Assembly (NCBI RefSeq): GCF_002868715.1
Contig: NZ_PKLZ01000008.1
Location: 310,001 to 374,000 of the forward strand
Direction of reading: 5' to 3'
Length of the DNA stretch: 64,000 nt
Source: Kineobactrum sediminis
GTDB taxonomy: Bacteria > Pseudomonadota > Gammaproteobacteria > Pseudomonadales > Halieaceae
Each line of letters starts with the position of its first letter. The stretch's first letter is position 1. Both the position numbers and the translations under genes were made by a program. Under the pieces are notes generated by a model. It worked only from the letters and a program-made list of their open reading frames with translations. It made no database searches and was not told the DNA's origin. Shown here one piece after another: positions 9,553 through 18,796 of the stretch.

Positions 9553-9927
9553 TTAACGGCGCTCAAGCCGGGAGGCATAGGCCAGCAGAATCGCTGCACC
9601 GACCCCCTCGATAATCACCGAAGACAACACCAGGGTGGCATCGTGCATCGCCGCAGCGGACAAACGGAAGACGGCCGCGGCCCCGAGCACCAGGCTGGCA
9701 GACCATAACCAGGTAGGCTGCTGCCGAACGACACCCAGCCCGATAAAGGCGGCCAGGGCAAAAAAGAACGCGGTAAAGTCACCCACCTGGGTATTGCGCG
9801 CGACACCTTCCAGTAGCGGCATCCCCAGGGCTTCCGCGGCACGCCCCGGCTCCAGCAACCAGAGCAGGAAGATCGCCGTAAAAATCACACCCAGCAGTGC
9901 AGAAAAAACCCGTAAGGTTGTGGTCAT
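9553..9927 (-). CDS. Small four-helix membrane protein, function unknown
   Basis: The 124-residue protein is almost entirely hydrophobic with four predicted membrane helices: FSALLGVIFTAIFLLWLL (8-25), FTAFFFALAAFIGLGVV (50-66), WLWSASLVLGAAAVFRL (72-88) and LVLSSVIIEGVGAAILLAY (97-115). The layout resembles small DUF4345-like or DoxX-like membrane proteins, but no diagnostic motif is visible. The start ATG at 9927 has GGAGAG upstream. Its stop codon abuts that of the converging thioesterase gene with no spacer. No function can be assigned. Confidence 0.75.
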   Translation of the reverse strand: MTTTLRVFSALLGVIFTAIFLLWLLEPGRAAEALGMPLLEGVARNTQVGDFTAFFFALAAFIGLGVVRQQPTWLWSASLVLGAAAVFRLSAAAMHDATLVLSSVIIEGVGAAILLAYASRLERR

Positions 9928-10066
9928 TGTTATTACTCTCCAGAGGTTAATAAACTGTTATCCTGTCAATGTTGCATGAACCGGCCTTTAATGGCCAGAA
10001 TTTGATAATCCGGACTTTGCTGTGAACCTGTTGCAAGCCCGCAAGGGCGGCCCGGACGCCGCGGCA

Positions 10067-10095
10067 TTGCACCCACCTGTATACTCGACTAAAAT
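10067..10095 (+). promoter_or_regulatory. Predicted sigma-70 promoter of the suf operon
   Basis: TTGCAC (10067-10072) and TAAAAT (10090-10095) are spaced by 17 bp, a strong sigma-70 arrangement. Transcription would start near 10102, about 38 nt before the sufB ATG at 10140. The -10 box lies inside the IscR-like operator. Confidence 0.65.
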
Positions 10096-10105
10096 ACTCG
10101 GGTAT
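10081..10105 (+). promoter_or_regulatory. IscR type-1 operator upstream of sufB
   Basis: The 25-bp site reads ATACTCGACT-AAAAT-ACTCGGGTAT. It matches the E. coli IscR type-1 consensus (ATASYYGACTRWWWYAGTCRRSTAT) at 24 of 25 positions; the only difference is C in place of G in the right half-site GACT/AGTC core. It covers the -10 box, so holo-IscR ([2Fe-2S] form) should repress sufB transcription when clusters are plentiful. No iscR gene lies in the window. Confidence 0.75.
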
Positions 10106-10139
10106 TACGACAACACCCCCCACAACAGGTCAGTGAATT

Positions 10140-11579
10140 ATGTCGCAGGAACAGATTGATCGCGCAATCCACAAGGAATATGCGGCGGGTTTCACCACCG
10201 ATATCGAGTCGGACACCCTGCCACCCGGGCTTGACGAAGATGTGGTGCGCTTTATTTCCGCTCGTAAAAACGAGCCGGAATGGCTGCTGGAGTGGCGTCT
10301 GGAGGCCTATCGTAGCTGGCGGGAAATGGCTCTGCCGGAATGGGCGCATGTGCAGTATCCGCCGGTGGATTTTAACGAGATATCATTTTTCTCTTCGCCA
10401 AAGGCGATGAAAGACAGGCCCCAAAGCCTGGATGAGGTGGATCCCGAGCTTATCGCCACCTACAACAAGCTTGGTATTCCCCTGCACGAGCAGGCAGTGC
10501 TGGCCGGTGTTGCCATGGATATCGTGTTTGACTCGGTGTCGGTCACCACCACTTTCCGTGAGAAACTGTACGAGGCCGGTGTTATTTTTTGCTCCATCTC
10601 GGAAGCGGTCAAGGACTACCCCGACCTGGTGCGCAAATACCTGGGCAGCGTGGTGCCGCGCAAGGACAACTTCTATGCCGGCCTGAACAGCGCGGTCTTC
10701 AGTGACGGTTCCTTCGTCTACATTCCCAAAGGCGTACGTTGCCCGATGGAACTGTCCACCTATTTTCGGATAAATGAAGCCAATACCGGACAGTTTGAGC
10801 GCACCCTGATCATTGCCGATGAGGGCAGCCACGTCAGTTATCTTGAAGGATGTACCGCACCAATGCGCGATGAAAACCAGGTGCATGCAGCGGTGGTTGA
10901 ACTGGTGGCCCTCGACGGCGCTGAAATCAAGTATTCCACGGTACAGAACTGGTATCCGGGCGACGCCGAGGGCAAGGGCGGCATCTATAACTTTGTTACC
11001 AAACGGGGTGTAGCCCACCGCGATGCCAAAATCTCCTGGACACAGGTTGAGACAGGGTCCGCGATCACCTGGAAATACCCGAGCTGCATCCTCCGGGGCG
11101 ACAACAGTATCGGCGAATTCTACTCTGTCGCGCTGACCAATAACGCCCAACAGGCGGACACCGGCACCAAGATGATACACCTGGGCAAGAACACACGGTC
11201 CACCATCATTTCCAAGGGTATTTCCGCCGGCAAAAGTTCCAATGCCTACCGCGGCCTGGTGCGCATGAGCCCCCGGGCCGACGGTGCGCGCAACTATACC
11301 CAGTGCGACTCGTTACTTATCGGCGATACCTGCGCCGCGCATACATTTCCCTACATAGAAAGCCGCAATCCCAGCGCGATAATTGAACACGAGGCCAGCA
11401 CGTCCAAGGTCAGCGATGATCAGCTGTACCTGTGCCAGCAACGGGGGCTTGATGCCGAAAAAGCGGTCTCCATGATCGTTAACGGCTTCTGCAAGGAAGT
11501 ATTCCGCCAGCTGCCCATGGAGTTTGCCATGGAAGCAGGCAAGTTACTGGAAGTCAGCCTCGAAGGATCCGTAGGCTGA
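10140..11579 (+). CDS. sufB: Fe-S cluster scaffold subunit SufB
   Basis: Core of the SufBC2D scaffold complex that assembles Fe-S clusters in the cytoplasm. The 479-residue protein aligns by eye with SufB throughout: an N-terminal [13 protein letters not shown] helix region, the [18 protein letters not shown] segment near 198-215, the beta-helix core with SYLEGCTAP near 238, and the C-terminal catalytic region [32 protein letters not shown] Cys lies in the CTAP loop and Glu/His in IEHEAS, where cluster and SufC/SufD contacts are expected. First gene of a sufBCDSATE operon. An AGGT sequence lies upstream of the ATG at 10140. Confidence 0.97.
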   Translation: MSQEQIDRAIHKEYAAGFTTDIESDTLPPGLDEDVVRFISARKNEPEWLLEWRLEAYRSWREMALPEWAHVQYPPVDFNEISFFSSPKAMKDRPQSLDEVDPELIATYNKLGIPLHEQAVLAGVAMDIVFDSVSVTTTFREKLYEAGVIFCSISEAVKDYPDLVRKYLGSVVPRKDNFYAGLNSAVFSDGSFVYIPKGVRCPMELSTYFRINEANTGQFERTLIIADEGSHVSYLEGCTAPMRDENQVHAAVVELVALDGAEIKYSTVQNWYPGDAEGKGGIYNFVTKRGVAHRDAKISWTQVETGSAITWKYPSCILRGDNSIGEFYSVALTNNAQQADTGTKMIHLGKNTRSTIISKGISAGKSSNAYRGLVRMSPRADGARNYTQCDSLLIGDTCAAHTFPYIESRNPSAIIEHEASTSKVSDDQLYLCQQRGLDAEKAVSMIVNGFCKEVFRQLPMEFAMEAGKLLEVSLEGSVG

Positions 11580-11628
11580 GCAAACTGAAATCGCACGGCT
11601 CCGGGCCGTGCCGTGGAGCGACTACACA

Positions 11629-12375
11629 ATGCTTAAAATTGACAACCTGCACGCCAGGGTTGAAAGCCAGGCTATTCTCAAAGGTCTCAATCTCAACATC
11701 AAGGCCGGGGAAATCCATGCCATCATGGGCCCCAATGGCTCCGGCAAGAGCACCCTCGGGCATGTGCTTGCAGGGCGGCCGGGTTACACCGTGAGCGCCG
11801 GCTCGGTGACATTCCAGGGACAGGATTTGCTGGCACTGGAAACCGAGGAACGGGCCCACCTGGGTGTCTTCCTGTCGTTCCAGTACCCGGTTGAAATTCC
11901 GGGTGTGAGCAATATGGAATTTCTCAAGGCCTCGGTGGATTCCATTCGCGAACGGCGTGGGGAACCCGCAATCGACAGCGTCAGCTTCATGAAACAGGCC
12001 CGCGAGGCCTGCAAAAATGTGGATCTGGACATCTCTTTTCTGAAGCGCGGCGTTAACGAAGGCTTTTCGGGTGGAGAGAAAAAGCGTAACGAACTGATGC
12101 AGATGATGCTGCTACAACCAAAACTTGCCATTATGGACGAGACCGACAGCGGTCTCGATATTGATGCCTTGCAAGTAGTTGCAAACGGCATCAATGCGAT
12201 GCGCAGCCCCGACCGCAGCTTTATTCTGGTCACCCACTACCAGCGTCTGCTGAGCTTTATTGAACCGGATTTTGTACACGTACTCTCTGGTGGCCGGATC
12301 GTAAAATCCGGTGACAAGTCCCTTGCTCTGGAACTGGAAGAGCGTGGTTATGGCTGGCTGGAGGACGTCGCCTGA
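11629..12375 (+). CDS. sufC: Fe-S assembly ATPase SufC
   Basis: ABC-type ATPase that drives conformational change in SufB/SufD. The 248-residue protein has Walker A GPNGSGKST near 34-42, the family-specific signature SGGEKKRNE near 146-154, Walker B LAIMDETDSGLDID near 166-179 and an H-loop LVTHYQRLL near 200-208. The start is the ATG at 11629 (MLKIDNL) with GGAG at 11615-11618; an upstream in-frame GTG at 11608 is less likely. It lies 49 bp after sufB and its TGA overlaps the sufD ATG by 1 nt (TGATG). Confidence 0.97.
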   Translation: MLKIDNLHARVESQAILKGLNLNIKAGEIHAIMGPNGSGKSTLGHVLAGRPGYTVSAGSVTFQGQDLLALETEERAHLGVFLSFQYPVEIPGVSNMEFLKASVDSIRERRGEPAIDSVSFMKQAREACKNVDLDISFLKRGVNEGFSGGEKKRNELMQMMLLQPKLAIMDETDSGLDIDALQVVANGINAMRSPDRSFILVTHYQRLLSFIEPDFVHVLSGGRIVKSGDKSLALELEERGYGWLEDVA

Positions 12376-13679
12376 TGGCGGATTTCATGCAGCAAGCAGT
12401 AAGCGCAGCAGCCGCTACCGCCCCCGACTGGTTGCGGGACATACAGTCTCGCGGGCGCGCTGCCTGGCAGCAGACGCCGATGCCAACGCGCAAGACCGAG
12501 GCCTGGAAATACACCAGCCTGGAGGCGTTGAAGCAGCCTTTTGCCCCCGGTAGCCGCAACGTCACAGCGACCGATGTCTCAGATATCCGCTTCCCCGCCC
12601 TCGGTGGCCCGACGCTGGTATTTGCCGACGGCCAGTTCCGGGCAGACCTGTCCAGCCTCGAGCTGCCCGCGGGAATCAGCCTGGTTCGCTTTGAAGATGC
12701 GAGCGCCGAACAGGCCGCATTAATCAGTGCGCAGCTGGGTACCGCGGTACTACCGCATCGCCATGTGTTCGCGGCATTGAATGACGCAACCCTCGCAGAT
12801 GGCGTTTTTCTGCAAGTCGATGCCGGTATCACCGTAGAGGCCCCAATCCAGATTGTCTGGCTCACCAGCGGCCAGTCGGGGGCTATCAGCATGAACCAGA
12901 GACTATTGGTGTCACTGCAAGCCAACAGTCAGGCCACAGTGGTTGAAACCTTCGCCAACGCCACTACCGGCGGCACCCCTTTTACCAACGGCATTACCGA
13001 ATTGCTGGTGGGTCGCGGCGCACGCCTGAACCATTATCGTCTTCACCTCGAACAGGGCAATGCTGTGCACATAGGTGGCGTTCACGCGCGTCTTGACCAG
13101 GACAGCCTGCTTAACGGTTTCCATATCGCCCTGGGCAGTGCCCTCAAGCGAATCGACGTGGTAGTGGATCACCAGGGTAGTGGCGGACACTGTGAACTGG
13201 ATGGTATCTACTTACCACGGGACCGCGAAATCGTCGACTACCACACGTGCATTGAGCACAGTGTGCCACACTGCAGCAGCCGGGAGCGCTTCCGCGGCAT
13301 CATTGCAGACGAAGCTACCGCGATATTCAACGGCCGGATTCATATTCATCCCCAGGCCCAGAAAACCCGTGCGGAACTCAGTAACAAGAACCTGCTCACC
13401 AGCAACAAGGCTGAGGTGAATACCAAGCCGGAGCTGGAAATCTACGCAGATGATGTGCAGTGCGCCCACGGAGCCACTGTCGCCCAGCTGGACCCTTCCA
13501 CGCTTTACTATTTGCGGACTCGCGGGATATCAAAGGAGGAAGCAGAAGTCATGCTCAGCTACGGTTTTATCAACGAGCTGGTGGAAGCGATTGCGGAGCC
13601 CGGCTTGCAGGATTATCTCAAGCCGCTCCTGGCCAGGCGCTTCAGTCGCGATTCCCGGCTAACGAGGCATTTGCTGTGA
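12375..13679 (+). CDS. sufD: Fe-S scaffold subunit SufD
   Basis: Partner of SufB in the SufBC2D scaffold, thought to help iron entry. The 434-residue protein shows the SufD N-terminal signature TRKTEAWKYTSLEALK near 37-52, a right-handed beta-helix middle, and the C-terminal motif NAKLNTKPELEIYADDVQCAHGAT-like stretch (KPELEIYADDVQCAHGAT), in which the conserved Cys and His are present. The ATG overlaps the sufC stop, so the two are co-translated. Its own stop overlaps the GTG start of sufS. Confidence 0.96.
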   Translation: MADFMQQAVSAAAATAPDWLRDIQSRGRAAWQQTPMPTRKTEAWKYTSLEALKQPFAPGSRNVTATDVSDIRFPALGGPTLVFADGQFRADLSSLELPAGISLVRFEDASAEQAALISAQLGTAVLPHRHVFAALNDATLADGVFLQVDAGITVEAPIQIVWLTSGQSGAISMNQRLLVSLQANSQATVVETFANATTGGTPFTNGITELLVGRGARLNHYRLHLEQGNAVHIGGVHARLDQDSLLNGFHIALGSALKRIDVVVDHQGSGGHCELDGIYLPRDREIVDYHTCIEHSVPHCSSRERFRGIIADEATAIFNGRIHIHPQAQKTRAELSNKNLLTSNKAEVNTKPELEIYADDVQCAHGATVAQLDPSTLYYLRTRGISKEEAEVMLSYGFINELVEAIAEPGLQDYLKPLLARRFSRDSRLTRHLL

Positions 13680-14923
13680 GTACGCCAGCGCGCATCAGCG
13701 CCGCGGGCTTTGACCCAGAGCGTATTCGCCGGGACTTCCCCATTCTGCAACAGGAAGTGAACGGGCATCCCCTGGTCTATCTGGATAATGCCGCAACCAC
13801 CCAGAAACCGGAACAGGTCATTGACGCTATCAGCCACTACTACCGGCACGATAACGCCAACGTTCACAGGGGTGCACATACCCTCAGTGACCGCTCGACT
13901 CTTGCCTTTGAACAGGCGAGGGAAACCACTGCGCGGTATATCAACAGTCCCAAATCGTCCCAGGTGATCTGGGTCCGTGGCGCCACCGAGGCCATCAACG
14001 TGGTCGCCAACAGCTGGGGGCGCAGCCAGTTGAAGCCGGGGGACCGCATACTGGTCTCCTGGCTGGAACATCACTCCAACATCGTTCCCTGGCAATTGAT
14101 AGCGGCTGCTACCGGCGCCGAAGTGGTCCCGGTGCCGGTGAGCGGCGCCGGTGAAATAGACCTGGCGGCGCTGGCGGAACTGCTCGATGAGAGAGTAAAG
14201 CTGGTTGCGATAAACCATGTATCCAATGCGCTGGGAACCATCAATCCGGTAACCGAAATTACCCGTATGGCGCATGCCGCGGGCGCCCGGGTAATGATTG
14301 ACGGTGCCCAGGCCGTCGCCCACCTGCCGGTTGATGTAGCCGCCATCGGCTGCGATTTCTACGCCTTTTCCGGGCACAAGCTGTTCGGTCCAACAGGAAT
14401 CGGCGTACTCTGGGGCAAGGAAGACGTGTTAGAGGCAATGCCGCCCTTTCTTGGTGGTGGCGAGATGATCGACACAGTCAGCTTCAGCGGCAGTACCTGG
14501 AACACACTGCCGTTCAAATTTGAAGCCGGCACCCCCGATATCGCCGGCGCCATCGGCCTGGCCGCGGCAATCGATTATATCTCGGGCATCGACATGGCCG
14601 CTGCTGCCGCCCACGAACTCGACCTCCTGCAGCAGTCGATTGAACTCGGCGCCGGCATTGAAGGTCTCAAGCGTATAGGCAGCCCGGCGCAGTCGGTCGG
14701 CATTTACAGTTTTATGATTGACGGTGTTCACCCCTCGGACCTGGGCATGCTCCTTGATCAGCAGGGTATTGCAGTCCGCACCGGCCATCACTGCACCCAG
14801 CCGCTGATGAGCCATTACGGCTTGCCGGGTACCGTGCGCGCCTCCTATTCCCTGTACAATACCGCCGCTGATGTGGAACAGTTGTTCGCGGGTATTCGCA
14901 AGGCAAAACGCCTGTTTGGCTAG
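13676..14923 (+). CDS. sufS: Cysteine desulfurase SufS
   Basis: PLP enzyme that takes sulfur from L-cysteine and hands it to SufE. The 415-residue protein has NAATTQKP near 37-44, the PLP lysine in FSGHKLFGPTG near 225-235, and the catalytic Cys in the RTGHHCTQPLM segment near 361-371, the SufS (group II) arrangement. The start is a GTG at 13676 overlapping the sufD stop, with GAGG 8 nt upstream (13664-13667). Longer in-frame starts back to 13460 would translate sufD sequence out of frame and are rejected. Confidence 0.96.
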   Translation: MSTPARISAAGFDPERIRRDFPILQQEVNGHPLVYLDNAATTQKPEQVIDAISHYYRHDNANVHRGAHTLSDRSTLAFEQARETTARYINSPKSSQVIWVRGATEAINVVANSWGRSQLKPGDRILVSWLEHHSNIVPWQLIAAATGAEVVPVPVSGAGEIDLAALAELLDERVKLVAINHVSNALGTINPVTEITRMAHAAGARVMIDGAQAVAHLPVDVAAIGCDFYAFSGHKLFGPTGIGVLWGKEDVLEAMPPFLGGGEMIDTVSFSGSTWNTLPFKFEAGTPDIAGAIGLAAAIDYISGIDMAAAAAHELDLLQQSIELGAGIEGLKRIGSPAQSVGIYSFMIDGVHPSDLGMLLDQQGIAVRTGHHCTQPLMSHYGLPGTVRASYSLYNTAADVEQLFAGIRKAKRLFG

Positions 14924-14935
14924 AGGATTGATGGA

Positions 14936-15292
14936 ATGAGTGTTGAAACGTTTGACGTAACCACTGACGCCGTGGTGATAAGCCCCGCGGCGGCATCGCA
15001 CCTGAAGAAACAACTCGAACAGTCCGGCAAGCGGGCCGTGCGGATCAGCGTCCGGGAAAGTGGCTGTACGGGCTTCATGTACGTTATGGATGAAGTTGAC
15101 CAAAGCGCCACTGGCGACCTGGAAGTCCATCTTGAAAACGGGCTCGATGTATTTATCGACCCGAGCTCCCTGCCGGTGTTGAATGGCACCCGGGTGGATT
15201 ACGAGAGAGAAGGCGTTAACCGCACCATAAAATTTCACAATCCCAACGTGACCGCGGCCTGCGGTTGCGGCGAAAGTTTCAGTATCAGCTAA
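14936..15292 (+). CDS. sufA: A-type Fe-S carrier protein SufA
   Basis: Carrier that accepts clusters from SufBC2D and delivers them to apo-proteins. The 118-residue protein has the three conserved cysteines of the HesB/IscA family: one in ESGCTGFMY near 41-49 and two in ACGCGESF near 108-115. It starts at the second of two close ATGs (14936); the first (14931) opens a 2-residue frame only. GAGG lies upstream. Position 13 nt after sufS and operon context favour SufA over IscA or ErpA. Confidence 0.93.
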   Translation: MSVETFDVTTDAVVISPAAASHLKKQLEQSGKRAVRISVRESGCTGFMYVMDEVDQSATGDLEVHLENGLDVFIDPSSLPVLNGTRVDYEREGVNRTIKFHNPNVTAACGCGESFSIS

Positions 15293-15304
15293 TCCGGAGT
15301 CTTG

Positions 15305-15847
15305 ATGAGCGCCCAGGAACGAACCCTGCTGACCACCCAGCGCGACTGCCCGGGCCGACTGGTACCGGTCGGCGATCCGGTCACTATTCCCGCACACACA
15401 TTTGTCACTCTCACCCAGTCCCTGGGCGGTAATTACACGGTAATTCATAACGGCAACATGATACGGGTTGATGGCACAGACGCGGATGCCCTCGGCCTGA
15501 CCGCACAAAAACTCGAGTTTGAGCCGCATGATGACGGCCAGATTCATGAGCAGCAGGTATGGGACGCACTGCGCACAGTATATGACCCCGAAGTACCGGT
15601 TGATCTTGTCAACCTGGGCCTGATTTATGCGGTGGAGCTGGACCAGAACGCCGCCCGGGTCTCGATCCGTATGACACTTACCGCACCGGGCTGCGGCATG
15701 GGGCCGGTTCTGGTTGGCGATGTGAAATACCGTGTGGAGCAGGTGCCGAATGTGCGCGAAGTGGAAGTGGAACTGGTGTTTGACCCGCCCTGGAGCCGGG
15801 ATATGATGTCGGAAGAGGCCCAGCTCGAAACGGGTATGTTTTACTAA
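15305..15847 (+). CDS. sufT: Fe-S maturation factor SufT (MIP18/DUF59 family)
   Basis: Auxiliary maturation factor of the SUF pathway. The roughly 180-residue protein has a SufT-specific N-terminal domain and a MIP18/DUF59 domain from about 75: VWDALRTVYDPEVPVDLVNLGLIYAVEL, with the Asp-Pro-Glu motif, and LTAPGCGMGPVL near 124-135 with the conserved Cys. The preferred start is ATG 15305 with GGAG at 15296-15299; a TTG one codon upstream is possible. It lies between sufA and sufE, the usual place in SUF operons that carry sufT. Confidence 0.93.
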   Translation: MSAQERTLLTTQRDCPGRLVPVGDPVTIPAHTFVTLTQSLGGNYTVIHNGNMIRVDGTDADALGLTAQKLEFEPHDDGQIHEQQVWDALRTVYDPEVPVDLVNLGLIYAVELDQNAARVSIRMTLTAPGCGMGPVLVGDVKYRVEQVPNVREVEVELVFDPPWSRDMMSEEAQLETGMFY

Positions 15848-15860
15848 GGAGCACCCGATC

Positions 15861-16301
15861 GTGTCGGATACCAACCAGACCCCTTTTGGCCACAGCATCA
15901 CCAGTGACGATATTGTCGATACCCTCTCGTTCTTTGATGACTGGGAAGATCGCTACAAGTACATCATTGACCTGGGCAAAGAGCTGCCGCCCATGCCCGA
16001 ATCACTGCATACCGAGGAGCGTAAAATCCGCGGCTGCCAGAGCCAGGTGTGGATCGACACGCAGATGGAACACGGCAGACTTCAACTCGCAGTCGATAGC
16101 GACGCGTTTATCGTCAAGGGGCTGCTCGGCATTGTCCTGGCTGCCTATAACAATAAAACGCCGGCAGAGGTGCTGGCGTTTGATATCGACGGTTACTTCG
16201 ACTCCCTGGATCTGCTGCAGCACCTCTCCCCCACCCGGGGTAACGGGCTCCGCGCCATGGTGGCGCGGATCAGGGACATTGCCGGGGCCGCTGCGAGCTG
16301 A
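15861..16301 (+). CDS. sufE: Sulfur acceptor protein SufE
   Basis: Accepts persulfide sulfur from SufS and passes it to SufB. The 146-residue protein shows the SufE pattern: DWEDRYKYIIDLGKELPPMP near 27-46, then IRGCQSQVW near 57-65 with the catalytic Cys (GCQSQVW is the family signature). The start is GTG 15861 with AAGGAG about 11 nt upstream. Last gene of the operon. Only 11 bp separate it from the end of the converging oppDF gene, and no terminator hairpin is visible there. Confidence 0.95.
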   Translation: MSDTNQTPFGHSITSDDIVDTLSFFDDWEDRYKYIIDLGKELPPMPESLHTEERKIRGCQSQVWIDTQMEHGRLQLAVDSDAFIVKGLLGIVLAAYNNKTPAEVLAFDIDGYFDSLDLLQHLSPTRGNGLRAMVARIRDIAGAAAS

Positions 16302-16312
16302 CGTTCCCCCCA

Positions 16313-17908
16313 TCAACTGATCAGCGCACGACCGGGAATGGATTGCAATAACTGGCGGGTATACTCCTGCCGGGGATTGTTGAACAGGACCTCCCCGGTA
16401 CCCTGCTCCACTACCTGCCCCTTGTATAGCACCAGGATGCGATCGGCGATATGGCGCACCACGGCGAGGTCATGGGAAACAAACAGCATGGTGAGGCCAT
16501 ACTCGCTTCCCAGCTCCAGCATCAGGTCCAGGATCTGCGCCTGGATGGTGACATCCAGCGCCGACACCGGTTCATCGGCCACTATGAACTCCGGCCGGGT
16601 GGCCAGGGCGCGACCGATGGCAATGCGCTGGCGCTGGCCCCCGGAGAACTCATGGGGATACTTGCGTACAAAGGCCCGCGGCAGGCCCACGTCATCCATC
16701 AACCTCAGCACACCGTGCTCTACCGTTTTGCGGCTTTCAATCCCGTGCAGCAGAAGCGGCTCGGCAAGGGTATCGTAAACCGACATCCGGGGATTGAGTG
16801 ACGCATAGGGATCCTGGAAAATCATCTGCATCCGTCGACGCATCTGCTTGAGCCCGACGCCCTGCAGCTGGGTGACATCAACGCCATCAAATAATACCTC
16901 GCCACTGGTAATGGGCAACAGCCGCAATAACGAGCGACCAATCGTTGACTTGCCGCTACCGGACTCGCCCACCAACCCCAGGATTTCACCGCGCTGGATA
17001 GTGAAGCTGACGTTGTCAACGGCTCGCAGGGGTTCCTTGCCCTTACCCTGCCCGAACCAGGTGCACAGGTTGCTGACGGTAATGAGGTCTTCGCGCTGTT
17101 CGGCAGTAACAGCCTTGCTGCCGGCAGGAATAGCGTCCAGCAGTTTGCGGGTATAGGGGTGTTCGGCGTGGTCAAAGATAGCAGCACGGTCGCCGCGCTC
17201 GACCACCAGCCCCTGCTGCATCACCACGATTTCGTCGGCGATATCCGCCACCACGGACAAATCGTGGCTAATGAAGATCACACCGATATTGCGCTTGCGT
17301 TGCAAGTCGGCAATCAACGCCAGAATCTGGGCCTGAATGGTGACATCGAGAGCGGTGGTGGGTTCGTCGGCAATCAACAGTTTGGGCTCGTTAATCAGGG
17401 CCATGGCAATCATCACTCGTTGCCGCATACCACCGGAAAACTGATGTGGATACTGGTCAATAGTCGCATGGGGATCGCGCAGGCCCACTTCCGTAAGCAA
17501 TTCCAGGGCGCGCTCACGCGCTGCCGACTTGCTGACCTTGTGGTGATAGACCAGCGGCTCAACCAACTGGTCGCCGATAGTCATGTAAGGATTCAGGGAC
17601 GTCATCGGGTCCTGAAAAATCATCGCGACATCGCGTCCACGAATCCGGCGCAGTTCTGATTCGCTCATCTGCAGCAGGTCGCGACCCTCGAATAATGCGG
17701 TACCGCCCTCGATACTCGCCGGCGGTGTAGGCAGCAAACCCAGCAGGCTGTAACAGGCCACTGACTTGCCGGAGCCCGACTCGCCGATAATCGCGGTGAT
17801 CTTGCCGGATTCAACGTCGAAACTGACCTTGTTCACTGCTGTGGTACGGCCATTGCGAGTCGTGAAGTCAACCTGCAGATCAGTAACACTCAATAGAGGC
17901 ATGGGCAT
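16313..17908 (-). CDS. Oligopeptide ABC transporter, fused OppD-OppF ATPase
   Basis: Double-nucleotide-binding-domain ATPase of a peptide importer, cytoplasmic face of the membrane. The 531-residue protein carries two complete ABC cassettes. NBD1 has Walker A GESGSGKS near 41-48, signature FSGGMRQR near 158 and Walker [15 protein letters not shown] near 178-191. NBD2 has Walker [10 protein letters not shown] near 315-323, signature FSGGQRQR near 425 and Walker [15 protein letters not shown] near 446-459. Each ends with the OppD/F C-terminal extension. The fusion resembles YejF, but the partner permeases here are OppB/OppC-like. It follows oppC with no spacer. Confidence 0.93.
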   Translation of the reverse strand: MPMPLLSVTDLQVDFTTRNGRTTAVNKVSFDVESGKITAIIGESGSGKSVACYSLLGLLPTPPASIEGGTALFEGRDLLQMSESELRRIRGRDVAMIFQDPMTSLNPYMTIGDQLVEPLVYHHKVSKSAARERALELLTEVGLRDPHATIDQYPHQFSGGMRQRVMIAMALINEPKLLIADEPTTALDVTIQAQILALIADLQRKRNIGVIFISHDLSVVADIADEIVVMQQGLVVERGDRAAIFDHAEHPYTRKLLDAIPAGSKAVTAEQREDLITVSNLCTWFGQGKGKEPLRAVDNVSFTIQRGEILGLVGESGSGKSTIGRSLLRLLPITSGEVLFDGVDVTQLQGVGLKQMRRRMQMIFQDPYASLNPRMSVYDTLAEPLLLHGIESRKTVEHGVLRLMDDVGLPRAFVRKYPHEFSGGQRQRIAIGRALATRPEFIVADEPVSALDVTIQAQILDLMLELGSEYGLTMLFVSHDLAVVRHIADRILVLYKGQVVEQGTGEVLFNNPRQEYTRQLLQSIPGRALIS

Positions 17909-18796
17909 TCAGTCCCCGGAGCCGCGAACGTCCAGCGCATCGCGCAGACCATCACCAAGAAAATTCAGCGCGAACAGCGTAAGCGTTAGCGCCGCGCCGG
18001 GAAATATCAACAGCCAGGGAAACTCCTCCATTGTTTCTGCGCCGTAGGAAATCAGCAGGCCCCAGGAGGTTTGTGGGGGCTGGACCCCAAGGCCGAGGAA
18101 GCTGAGGAAAGCCTCCAGTAACATGACACTGGGAATGGTCAGCGTGGTGTAGACAATGATGGGCCCCAGCGCATTCGGCACCAGGTGGCGACGAACGATG
18201 GTTGTTGGTGAAAGCCCCAGGGAGATGGCGGCTTCAACGAACTCCTGCTGACGCAGGGACTGCACCTGGCCGCGCATGATACGCGCCATGGTTAACCACT
18301 CCACCGCCCCTATTGCCAGAAACAGAAGCAGCAGATTGCGGCCGAATACGACCATCAGCAATACGATAAAAATCATGAACGGCAGTGCATAAAGGATATC
18401 CACCAGCCGCATCATTACCGCATCAACGCGGCCACCCACGTAGCCGGCAATGGCACCCCAGGTAACCCCTATCAGCAGTGCCACCGCTGTTGCGGTAAAA
18501 CCGACAGCCAATGATATGCGCCCGCCATACATTATCTGGGTCAGCAGGTCGCGACCAAAGATATCGGTACCAAACCAGTGAGCTGCCGAGGGCGGCGTAG
18601 GACCGAGATCCAGGTTTTGGGCATCATAGGCATAAGGGGCAAGCCAGGGCGTGAGCAGTGCGATTACACTGAACAGGACCAGTACCCAGAGGCCGAACAG
18701 TGCCAGCCGGTTCTTGCGCAGTCGCGCCCAGGCGTCGGTCCACAGTGACGTGCCCTGTTCCGCAGCGCTAATGCTGTCTACTACCACCGTATTCAC
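17909..18796 (-). CDS. oppC: Oligopeptide ABC transporter permease OppC
   Basis: Inner-membrane permease subunit of 295 residues. It has an N-terminal helix (NRLALFGLWVLVLFSVIALL), a periplasmic loop with HWFGTDIFGRDLLTQIMYGGRISL (typical OppC/DppC), and five further helices. The EAA loop that contacts the ATPase is EFVEAAISLGLSPTTIVRRHLVPNALGPI. Sequence and order match OppC rather than OppB. The start is GTG 18796, placed directly at the end of oppB, which suggests coupling. Confidence 0.93.
   Translation of the reverse strand: MNTVVVDSISAAEQGTSLWTDAWARLRKNRLALFGLWVLVLFSVIALLTPWLAPYAYDAQNLDLGPTPPSAAHWFGTDIFGRDLLTQIMYGGRISLAVGFTATAVALLIGVTWGAIAGYVGGRVDAVMMRLVDILYALPFMIFIVLLMVVFGRNLLLLFLAIGAVEWLTMARIMRGQVQSLRQQEFVEAAISLGLSPTTIVRRHLVPNALGPIIVYTTLTIPSVMLLEAFLSFLGLGVQPPQTSWGLLISYGAETMEEFPWLLIFPGAALTLTLFALNFLGDGLRDALDVRGSGD

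Noticed and set aside
14429..15901. 490-codon open frame on the minus strand opposite sufS, sufA and sufT
   Set aside because: It is antisense to three well-recognised genes, has no recognisable domain, and its length is explained by codon bias in GC-rich DNA.
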